Origin: Lachnospiraceae bacterium
GTDB taxonomy: Bacteria > Bacillota > Clostridia > Lachnospirales > Lachnospiraceae
DNA: 14,675 nt
Assembly: GCA_900764225.1 (NCBI GenBank)
Contig: CAAFNG010000314.1
Span: 1-14,675 of the forward strand
Direction: 5' to 3'
Under the pieces are notes generated by a model, which ran no database searches, was not told the DNA's origin, and saw only the letters and a list, made by a program, of their open reading frames with translations. Shown piece by piece: positions 6,301 through 11,286 of this stretch (the first letter of the stretch is position 1; every line of letters starts with the position of its first letter). The position numbers and the translations under genes are program-made.

Positions 6301-8651
6301 GCCTGGCCATCTGCAGTCAGTACAACTGGTCTGGCTGAGTCAAAATCATAACTTCCATCTGCTTTTACTTTCAGATCACTGACAAGCCATGCTGAAAAAC
6401 CAACTCCCTGCAGAAGATCTGCATCGGTCTTCCCGTTGTTTGCTGCCTTGATGATCTGAAATGGCTGTTTGATGACAGTTTCTTTACATACAGAAGTTCT
6501 TTCTACTGTCGGAACAGTAGCACCTTCGTAAGTACAGTCCACCTCATGTTCTGTCGGATCCAGTACGTATCCCACCGGAGCACTAAGCTCTTTCAGATAA
6601 TACTTTCCAAGATAGAGATCCGATACAGAAGCTTCGCCATTCTTATCCGTTGTCAGGGATGTGATCAGGCTGTCTTTCTTATGGATCGTTCCGGTTCTTC
6701 CATCCGGATGAACAATATCTTCCCTTGCATAAAGGCCATATACTGCACCTTCCAGCGTTGCATCACCCTGTGCTGCATTCCCTGTCTCAGCATCCTGTTT
6801 TGCAATATTGATCTTTGCATTTACACGTTTGTCTGTTACATTTTTGGTCGTTGTCTTTCCGATAGCAAGAGTCACATTATAAGACTTTGTATCGATCTGA
6901 TACCCTGTTGGAACAGAGATTTCTTTCAGATAAACAACTTCCTGTGTTTTCTCCATTGTGAGCTGTGAAGCACCATTCTGATCAGTTGCAGGCATCTCTG
7001 CGATCAGCTTTGTATATGCAGCATCGGAATAGATCCCGTACACTGCACCAGCCAGTGCATTTCCTGTATCCTGATCTTTCTTTACAATGGATACCTTGCA
7101 TTCTTTTGTCCAGGTTACTTTAAAATCCACATATTTCTCATTTCCGACACCTTCACCGAAAACAAGAGCCAGGTCCTGTGTTCCGGATCCTGTTACAATC
7201 TTGTAAGCAGAGTATTCTTTATCAATGCTTCCCTTCATCCGAGAAGAAAATGTAGCACTGACGCTCTCTGCCTGATCAAGTGGTGCTGTCAGATAAAACT
7301 GTGTACCTCCACTGATTTCTACACTTGCTCCTGCAGCACTTGTTTTACCGGTTGTCACATTTACAAGCTTTACACCGCTTGGCAACTTAAATGTGATTGT
7401 CTGCAGTTTATCTGCTTTGAATGTGATCACGCTTGTTCGCTGGCTGTTTCCTTCCACATAAGCCTTTACATTAGATTCGGAAAAGCTCATATCTACAGAC
7501 GGAATGTCCGGCATATTTACACAATAATTGTAAAGTTCCATTGCCAGGTTCTTTCCTGTTGCATTGGTTCCGGATGCCCAGTCACTGGATCCATTTGCAT
7601 AAGCTGCTGCAAGATGGGTAATGATGAATCTCTTTCCTGCCGGAAAATCCGGATGTTTCTCATCGAAGAAACCATTCTCATCACTTGCTTTTGTTCCGTA
7701 ATAGCAGACCTTTGCAAGTGTCTTTCCATCGGCAAGTTTCTGGATCGTATAAGTTCCATTTCCCGGTCCTTTTTTCGATGGTTCAACACAGTATGCTGTC
7801 GCATTGATGCTTCCCCATTTCACATAATACGGACAAGTCAGATAAGAACCTAATCCATAATCTGCGTAATAGTACCAGGAACCGGCTGTGACTGTGACTG
7901 ATTTTGTTCCTGTTTCACCGGAAGCAAGCATCATTGGCATATCAAAAGTAATACTTTCGCCTGCTTCAAGATCCGCAAGAGCAACTTCCTGGTCAACAGC
8001 TTCCTGCATAACCTCTGAGAGTGTGATCCCTGTTTCCGGATCAACGGTCTCCTGATTCTCCGTTGCTTCGATCTCTGCATCAAATTCTTTTTCTGTCAGT
8101 TCTGTTTTGCTCTCCGTGTCAGCAGCATCAGTTTCCTCTGTAGACGAGTCAGCCTCAGAATCCTCTGTTTCTGTCTTATCGGAAGAACCAGCATCCTGAT
8201 CAGAAGAACTTTCTGACTGCGAATCTTTCTGTTGATCCGCTTCTTTTACCACGATCTTTCGATTGATCTGGTAGGTTGGGTGATCCGTTGTCTGTGGTTC
8301 TACATAATAGACTGCCTTATAGGAATTGGCATAATCGGTAGAAAAGTCATTTCCATCCGTATCTTTTGCTTCCTGAAATGTAACTTTTACTTTGCTGTCA
8401 TCCTGGATCGTAAGACCGGTATAATCACTCTTTACATCGAAATTGTCTCCAACCTTGATCTCATAATCCTTTGCAGTTACCACTTCATCTTCATCCAACT
8501 GATCCTTGATCTCCTCATAATACGGAATCTTTTTTACAGATCCGGCATCATCAGAAGCATAGGCAACAGCGGGAGAGAGTACCGTCGATAGAACCGTTAC
8601 TGCAGTCAGTAAACCGGACATCACCCTGCGTGCTTTCTTTTTCACGTTCAT
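3390..8651 (-). CDS. Large sortase-anchored adhesin with thioester-type head and eleven Cna-B/SpaA-like domains (1753 aa)
   Basis: A Gram-positive surface protein. The signal peptide covers residues 1-32 (basic start, hydrophobic core, AYA then S). A Ser/Asp/Glu-rich linker follows at about 141-205. A thioester-domain-like head (about 255-380) has the expected AYCVEP cysteine (C288), but the TQxA motif reads T345-H346-L347-A348. After a beta-rich piece (385-515) come eleven Cna-B/SpaA-like (prealbumin-like) domains, beginning near residues 517, 611, 725, 846, 963, 1089, 1199, 1288, 1419, 1530 and 1618. Most carry the K.D..TG start and the YxLKE..AP.GY-type end whose Lys and Glu normally form isopeptide bonds. 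The C-terminus has SPKTG (1719-1723), a hydrophobic helix (1727-1747) and MRKKKH. ATG at 8651 follows AAGGAAGGA. Such adhesins commonly sit beside ICE transfer genes and probably promote cell-cell contact or host attachment. SPKTG resembles the (S/N)PxTG motif used by C. difficile sortase. Confidence 0.92.
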   Translation of the reverse strand: MNVKKKARRVMSGLLTAVTVLSTVLSPAVAYASDDAGSVKKIPYYEEIKDQLDEDEVVTAKDYEIKVGDNFDVKSDYTGLTIQDDSKVKVTFQEAKDTDGNDFSTDYANSYKAVYYVEPQTTDHPTYQINRKIVVKEADQQKDSQSESSSDQDAGSSDKTETEDSEADSSTEETDAADTESKTELTEKEFDAEIEATENQETVDPETGITLSEVMQEAVDQEVALADLEAGESITFDMPMMLASGETGTKSVTVTAGSWYYYADYGLGSYLTCPYYVKWGSINATAYCVEPSKKGPGNGTYTIQKLADGKTLAKVCYYGTKASDENGFFDEKHPDFPAGKRFIITHLAAAYANGSSDWASGTNATGKNLAMELYNYCVNMPDIPSVDMSFSESNVKAYVEGNSQRTSVITFKADKLQTITFKLPSGVKLVNVTTGKTSAAGASVEISGGTQFYLTAPLDQAESVSATFSSRMKGSIDKEYSAYKIVTGSGTQDLALVFGEGVGNEKYVDFKVTWTKECKVSIVKKDQDTGNALAGAVYGIYSDAAYTKLIAEMPATDQNGASQLTMEKTQEVVYLKEISVPTGYQIDTKSYNVTLAIGKTTTKNVTDKRVNAKINIAKQDAETGNAAQGDATLEGAVYGLYAREDIVHPDGRTGTIHKKDSLITSLTTDKNGEASVSDLYLGKYYLKELSAPVGYVLDPTEHEVDCTYEGATVPTVERTSVCKETVIKQPFQIIKAANNGKTDADLLQGVGFSAWLVSDLKVKADGSYDFDSARPVVLTADGQAEMFTDEKGYARSIPLPYGTYVVRETTSKHNYAPVDDFIVKITENHPDTPQTWRVLLDKEFKAKLKIIKKDAETQKSVLLANTEFKVYDLDNQKYVEQTTSYPKPTVHKSYFTNEEGYLVLPKNLKPGNYRIEEVTAPDGYTISKNYVTVAVDTDTAYLTDPVTGDAVIDVEYTNAPVKGQLKIYKQGEVLKGFDKDFQYEMAGLAGAEFEVYAAEDIYTADHQVDADGQRTLYFAKDALVATVTTDTDGYATVKNLPLGRYYVKEKNAPDTYVLNTVPENVEFAYADQDTAVIEKEISVTDERQKVSITVEKQDAETGNTVAGAVFGIYNAKDIQTKDGKVIVKADTLLQEMTSDEKGQAACTLDLPLGSYYVKELKAPDGFVSSDEVLRFDASYQGQDVQTVTLKSVKKNQPTTVEITKSDATTGVELDGAYLKVTDKDGNVVDSWTSSKDAPHVIKYLKVGETYTLHEEFAPHGYLVANDVTFTVKDTGEVQKVEMKDEVPVGELIINKKGEFLDSVTLADKVKGVVEHIFNYVTGKLTDVTFEVYAEEDIKAADGVSDDYYKKDELIATIKTDETGIAKLENLPLGKYYVKETGTAYGHVLDGEIRHVDLTYVDQNTPVVVYDKDWQNNRQRVEVNVLKKEKDSDRTLEGAIFGLFAKEDIKSETTGKVLIEADEIIELKSTDEEGKITFVADLPIGATYYVKELYAPDGFVTNDEVKEFTFEYAGEDQPTVTYDFTFDNQPTVVEFTKSSLTTGKELPGCKLKVVDADGNIVDEWTSGKEAHVIRELTVGKEYTLVETKPADGYVTAESVKFTIKDIADVQKVEMKDDVTKVKISKQDIAGKELPGAKLTILDQEGKVVESWTSTEKAHYIEMLPIGKYTLREETAPDGYLVAKDVEFEVKDTCEVQHVTMVDEKKPAEKTPEGGKPVSDSPKTGDNTNLWLWFMLLGIGATGTGALAFMRKKKH

Positions 8652-9063
8652 TCTCTTAAATCCTTCCTTTCTGATTTTTTTGTGTATGGTTATCTGTTCG
8701 TGTCTGCGTATTATCTTTTATACGAAGATGATCGCCTCCTTTCCTGAAATTTGCGCTATTTGGGACAGTCAGCACAAGCTGAGATAACAGCACAAATATA
8801 TGGCGGTACCTGTTTGTCACAAATACCGCCACATGATTTCTACTGTCATCCTCTTTTCAGATTCAGACATTTTATTTTGATTTAAGATTTAAGCGTTTTC
8901 CTGTTTTCTTTCCCGGATCCGTTCCTATATCAGTTTCCATCTCTGATACGTTTTCTTCTGGCAGACACGCAGCTTTTCGCTCTATGCATGTTCAAACCGA
9001 ATATCACTCCGGGCAGGCTATTCATTTTTCAAGGTACATGAAGGTGTTCTATGTAAACCCTTC
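8652..9063 (-). promoter_or_regulatory. Long untranslated leader of the adhesin gene with a conserved-looking hairpin
   Basis: This stretch of more than 400 bases holds no convincing gene. Assuming transcription starts in or near the repeat at 9064-9098, it is the 5-prime leader of the adhesin mRNA. It contains a perfect 8-bp stem, TGGCGGTA (8801-8808) with TACCGCCA (8824-8831) and a 15-nt loop; a 7-bp stem, 9038-9044 with 9059-9065; and CGTAT/ATACG around 8707-8724. A very strong Shine-Dalgarno, AAAGGAGG (about 8742-8735), has no start codon at usable distance. The gene's own ribosome binding site is AAGGAAGGA near 8663-8671. No known riboswitch was recognised. Confidence 0.45.
8801..8831 (-). 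repeat. Perfect 8-bp inverted repeat in the adhesin leader
   Basis: TGGCGGTA (8801-8808) and TACCGCCA (8824-8831) are exact inverted copies around a 15-nt loop. No T-run follows on either strand, so it is a leader structure or protein-binding site rather than a terminator. Confidence 0.55.
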
Positions 9064-9098
9064 ATATAACGAAACGCTCAGAGCCTGTTTTACAGTGG
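9064..9098 (-). promoter_or_regulatory. 35-bp repeat, copy 1: putative alternative-sigma promoter of the adhesin gene
   Basis: Copy 1 of a 35-bp direct repeat (34/35 identical to 10119-10153). On the minus strand it reads TGTAAAAC (9094-9087), 15 nt, then CGTTATAT (9071-9064). The layout resembles promoters of ECF or other alternative sigma factors (AAC-type -35, CGT-type -10). There is no TTGACA/TATAAT pair for the housekeeping sigma. An A/T-rich tract immediately upstream (9102-9120) could act as an UP element. It begins 16 bp beyond the sigma-factor stop codon and is oriented toward the adhesin. The promoter function is inferred. Confidence 0.5.
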
Positions 9099-9113
9099 TC
9101 TAATTCAATTTTT

Positions 9114-9734
9114 TTAAAATTCTTCGTTTTCCGCCTTTTTTTTCATCGTTTTTAATGCCCTGTTCAGGAGGTCATTTACACTCTGCTGTTTGATTCCCAG
9201 ATAATCTGCAACATCCTGCTGACGCATTTCCTCGAAATAAACCAGATTGAGTGCCGTCTTTTGTCTCTCTGTTAACTCTTTGATCAAAGCGTTTAGAATT
9301 TCTCTGTCGATAACATCGTCAACAAAATCTTTTGAAGATCCTCTCATAATCTCCGCATCATCTGTAACATCGCTGTTAGAAAACACACCATGATTGGTGC
9401 TGATTTTGCTCTGGCTGTATGCCATACGGTCTTCAGCCTCCATCAGCAGACGGATATACCAGTTTTCATTATCAAAGAACTCTTTATTGAATTCCTTGTT
9501 ATCGCCAGTTACACTCACATATTCATAGTCATCACAACTATGAAGCGGAAATACGGTTGATTGATTTCCTGCTGTATAAAGTACATATCCGTGATCATAA
9601 ACAGAGATTGTTGTATCTGCATTGATCATTTCCTTTACTACAACTTTGTGTTCCTTCAAGGATTTCACGCTTGGGATTCTCTTCTCCACATCAGCAACTT
9701 TCACGATTTTTTTCAGTTCTTTTAATGTCAACAT
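9114..9734 (-). CDS. Element-encoded sigma-70-family factor (206 aa)
   Basis: The C-terminal part (about 150-206) is a sigma region 4-type helix-turn-helix: ELTERQKTALNLVYFEEMRQ, then QDVADYLGIKQQSVNDLLNR. This would bind a -35 element. The N-terminal part (MLTLKELKKIVKVADVEKRI onward, then VYDHGYVLYTAGNQSTVFPL at about 68-87) is not a classical region 2; residues about 105-120 (FFDNENWYIRLLMEAEDRMA) may take that place. Similar proteins occur in Firmicute conjugative elements. ATG at 9734 is chosen over the upstream ATG at 9821 because AAAGGTGG lies 5 nt before it, and the upstream 29 residues are Cys-rich with no similarity to the family. That ribosome binding site is buried in a hairpin (9738-9770). 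It probably transcribes from the two 35-bp repeats flanking it, including its own operon. Confidence 0.75.
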   Translation of the reverse strand: MLTLKELKKIVKVADVEKRIPSVKSLKEHKVVVKEMINADTTISVYDHGYVLYTAGNQSTVFPLHSCDDYEYVSVTGDNKEFNKEFFDNENWYIRLLMEAEDRMAYSQSKISTNHGVFSNSDVTDDAEIMRGSSKDFVDDVIDREILNALIKELTERQKTALNLVYFEEMRQQDVADYLGIKQQSVNDLLNRALKTMKKKAENEEF

Positions 9735-9737
9735 AAA

Positions 9738-9770
9738 GACCACCTTTCTGCCTTTCGGCTCCGGGTGGTC
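9738..9770 (-). promoter_or_regulatory. Hairpin that buries the ribosome binding site of the sigma gene
   Basis: In the minus-strand mRNA, GACCACC (9770-9764) pairs perfectly with GGTGGTC (9744-9738), and inside it GCC-GAAA-GGC (9759-9750) forms a small tetraloop stem. The AAAGGTGG ribosome binding site of the sigma-factor gene is inside this structure, 3 nt before the start codon. When folded it should limit translation initiation. The structure is direct; the regulatory role is inferred. Confidence 0.6.
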
Positions 9771-9836
9771 CATTCCATCTTTTATGAAATTTCTGCACAG
9801 ACATAAAGAACTGCAGTACAAGAGGTCACGAACTCA

Positions 9837-9919
9837 CCCGTTTTTTTTTGAACGGGAGTCCGCGACTCCTTTGTAACGCATGTATCTGCGTTTAGATTAA
9901 GTTTGCCAGATTGCCTGGC
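9837..9919 (-). promoter_or_regulatory. Row of short hairpins in the leader between the 39-aa gene and the sigma gene
   Basis: In order of minus-strand transcription: GCCAG/CTGGC (9919-9905), AACGCA/TGCGTT (9892-9875), GGAGTC/GACTCC (9869-9855) and CCCGTT/AACGGG (9856-9837), all perfect stems of 5-6 bp. The last two share two bases (9855-9856), so they cannot form together. The loop of the last is an A-tract on the mRNA, so it is not a terminator in this direction. The arrangement suggests a structured regulatory leader. Confidence 0.45.
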
Positions 9920-9923
9920 TTAT

Positions 9924-10043
9924 TCAGTTGATATGTGCATCTTCTGATTCATTCTCTGTTTGCTCTTTGCGAAACATGGAATAATCGCCCATAGCATCGT
10001 AAGGACAATGCCTTACAAATTCCTGGTATTCGATTTCAGTCAT
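9924..10043 (-). CDS. Small acidic peptide (39 aa) upstream of the sigma gene
   Basis: ATG at 10043 is preceded by a very strong ribosome binding site (AAAGGAGG, 7 nt spacing). The peptide reads MTEIEYQEFVRHCPYDAMGD, then YSMFRKEQTENESEDAHIN and TGA. It is acidic, has one Cys and no membrane segment. No family was recognised. It lies downstream of repeat copy 2 and about 190 nt before the sigma-factor start, so the two genes probably share a transcript. A role as a regulator of the sigma factor is possible but unproven. Confidence 0.6.
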   Translation of the reverse strand: MTEIEYQEFVRHCPYDAMGDYSMFRKEQTENESEDAHIN

Positions 10044-10077
10044 CTTTGCTTCCTCCTTTGTGTCATATTATCAAAAT

Positions 10078-10108
10078 CTCTCTCTGCAATTATTTTTGCA
10101 GAAGAGAA
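10078..10108. repeat. 11-bp interrupted inverted repeat upstream of the 39-aa gene
   Basis: CTGCAA and TTGCAG flank a 6-nt loop, and the stem extends through TCTCT/AGAGA with a single bulged A. It lies in the probable leader between repeat copy 2 and the ribosome binding site of the 39-aa gene. No T-run of note follows. Confidence 0.4.
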
Positions 10109-10118
10109 TTCAACCTCT

Positions 10119-10153
10119 ATATAACGAAACGCTGAGAGCCTGTTTTACAGTGG
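10119..10153 (-). promoter_or_regulatory. 35-bp repeat, copy 2: putative promoter of the peptide/sigma-factor unit
   Basis: Copy 2 of the 35-bp repeat also seen at 9064-9098. The single mismatch (G at 10134, C at 9079) falls in the spacer between TGTAAAAC (10149-10142) and CGTTATAT (10126-10119). It lies 76 bp upstream of the 39-aa peptide start on the minus strand. As in copy 1, a run of A and T lies just upstream (10162-10181). If used by the sigma factor, this copy would give positive autoregulation. The identity is seen directly; the promoter role is inferred. Confidence 0.5.
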
Positions 10154-10191
10154 GGTACGACAAAAAATTTAAAAATTTTTTGAAATACATC

Positions 10192-10283
10192 AAAAAAGCC
10201 CGACAAAACAAATACTTCAACAATCTCCAAAACCAGAAAATACTTCTGATCTTGCAGTGTATCCGTAAATGTTTTGCCGGGCT
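10192..10283 (-). terminator. Long-stem terminator at the end of the umuC operon
   Basis: On the minus strand AGCCCGGCAAAACA (10283-10270) pairs over 14 positions (one G-U) with TGTTTTGTCGGGCT (10210-10197), and the stem runs into T residues at 10197-10192. The 59-nt loop has its own GATCAGAA/TTCTGGTT stem with wobble pairs. It lies between the zinc-ribbon gene and repeat copy 2, so it separates the umuC operon from the sigma-factor unit. The large loop is unusual and might mean a small structured RNA rather than a plain terminator. Confidence 0.65.
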
Positions 10284-10393
10284 CTTAGTGATTCCAGTCA
10301 GATTCAGCTCCTTGACAAACTCTTACTGTCTGGTGCGTTCTTGATGGTTCCTGCCAAATCCAACACTTACTACAGACAGCTCATTCTATTCTG

Positions 10394-10621
10394 TTATGAT
10401 CCCTGATTCATCATCTTTCGGGAATACGTCCGCATCCTGGACTTTAATTGTTCATCTCGGATGTGGATCGGACGAACCGACACCATATCATCCTTTACAA
10501 ATATCTCCAATGTACTGCGACATTTTTTGCACTCCACTTCTGAATCGCTTTGTGCGCTCTTTTCAATAAATGCTCCACATACAGAGCAGTGTACATGCCA
10601 TTTAATAGCACCTGATCCCAT
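10394..10621 (-). CDS. Small zinc-ribbon protein (75 aa)
   Basis: MGSGAIKWHVHCSVCGAFIE opens the protein. CSVC (12-15) and CKKC (31-34) make a four-Cys zinc-ribbon knuckle pair, followed by a beta-like stretch (STLEIFVKDDMVSVRPIHI) and a basic tail. Architecture and size recall Com-like or other small zinc-ribbon regulators of mobile elements, but no specific family is certain. ATG at 10621 has an AAAGGAGG 8 nt upstream. It is the last gene before the terminator at 10192-10283 and probably belongs to the umuC-yolD transcript, about 230 nt after yolD. Confidence 0.7.
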   Translation of the reverse strand: MGSGAIKWHVHCSVCGAFIEKSAQSDSEVECKKCRSTLEIFVKDDMVSVRPIHIRDEQLKSRMRTYSRKMMNQGS

Positions 10622-10705
10622 ATAGGCTTCCTCCTTTAAGCAATAAGATATTTCTCCATTTATTACTCAACGGACCAAAGGGAAATCAAATCCGCCTTAT
10701 GAGCA

Positions 10706-10822
10706 TCATGCCATCCATTCCGTAAGTGCCAAAGCTACACGAACAGCACGATTTCTATTCTGATCAGATCTGCTTTGTCGATCTGTGCATCCTTTTTTAT
10801 CCTTTCACCAGCTACCACTCAC
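10706..10822 (-). pseudogene. Possible decayed small ORF between yolD and the zinc-ribbon gene
   Basis: A minus-strand frame reads KDKKGCTDRQSRSDQNRNRA, then VRVALALTEWMA and TGA (10706). Its composition is protein-like: a charged stretch followed by an amphipathic helix. There is no start codon within the open part. The only upstream start, GTG at 10822, is separated from it by an in-frame TGA (10807-10805), giving MSGSW-stop. A former TGG Trp codon mutated to TGA would explain this. No family was recognised. The remaining intergenic DNA (10622-10855) shows nothing else I can support. Confidence 0.25.
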
Positions 10823-10855
10823 TCTTTCCGGTATAAAAAATTCCGCTGTGATTAA

Positions 10856-11272
10856 TTAACATGATATTTCAATAGTTTCAAATACATCACCAGTCAGATC
10901 ACAGATGTCCTGGATCTGAATCTCGGTATCATCAATCCGTAAGTGGACTGATGGATCAAAAAATTCTACGGTTCCAGATAATGTATGGTACTGACCAATT
11001 AATGGATTCTTCCATGACTTTTGAAAATAAGTTGCCTGTATCTTCATTCCATATGCCAGGATTCTTAATTTCATATCCAGCTCATTTTTCTTTTCCTCAG
11101 ATAAATCTCTTTTCGGTTCATAAATGATTTCCTGTTGCCGGATCGTTTCATCCAGTCCACGAAGTGCCGCAAATGGAGCAAACTGTTTTGCCCTGCGTCC
11201 TACATCCATGGGATGCCTCCTGGAAACCGGTCTTGGTAAATATAAATACGGTTGATATGCACTTGCCAGCAC
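10856..11272 (-). CDS. YolD-like protein (138 aa), partner of the Y-family polymerase
   Basis: The conserved YolD core PMDVGRRAKQFAPFAALRGL, then DETIRQQE, lies at about residues 21-48. A helical middle part and a beta-rich end (EFFDPSVHLRIDDTEIQIQD) follow. YolD-like proteins are widely encoded beside UmuC-type polymerases in Firmicutes and are thought to play a UmuD-like accessory role in translesion synthesis. The AGGAGG (11286-11281) starts right at the umuC stop. GTG at 11272 lies 8 nt after it and is chosen over GTG at 11281, which overlaps that ribosome binding site. The umuC-yolD distance is only 14 nt, so the two are co-transcribed. The usual order in Bacillus is yolD first; here it follows. 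Confidence 0.85.
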   Translation of the reverse strand: MLASAYQPYLYLPRPVSRRHPMDVGRRAKQFAPFAALRGLDETIRQQEIIYEPKRDLSEEKKNELDMKLRILAYGMKIQATYFQKSWKNPLIGQYHTLSGTVEFFDPSVHLRIDDTEIQIQDICDLTGDVFETIEISC

Positions 11273-11286
11273 TTTTTGCACCTCCT

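Noticed and set aside
7517..7804. 95-aa minus-strand frame inside the adhesin head
   Set aside because: It is out of frame within the thioester-domain coding sequence and has no independent support.
9064..10153. The two 35-bp repeats as attachment sites of a small integrated module
   Set aside because: No recombinase lies between them, the enclosed segment is a plain regulatory operon, and both copies sit at promoter distance from genes in the same orientation. A promoter pair explains them better, though the att idea is not fully excluded.
10060..10344. 94-aa plus-strand frame across repeat copy 2 and the terminator
   Set aside because: It contains the repeat, A/T tracts and terminator stem, has no ribosome binding site, and its product is Lys/Phe/Asn-rich without any recognised pattern.
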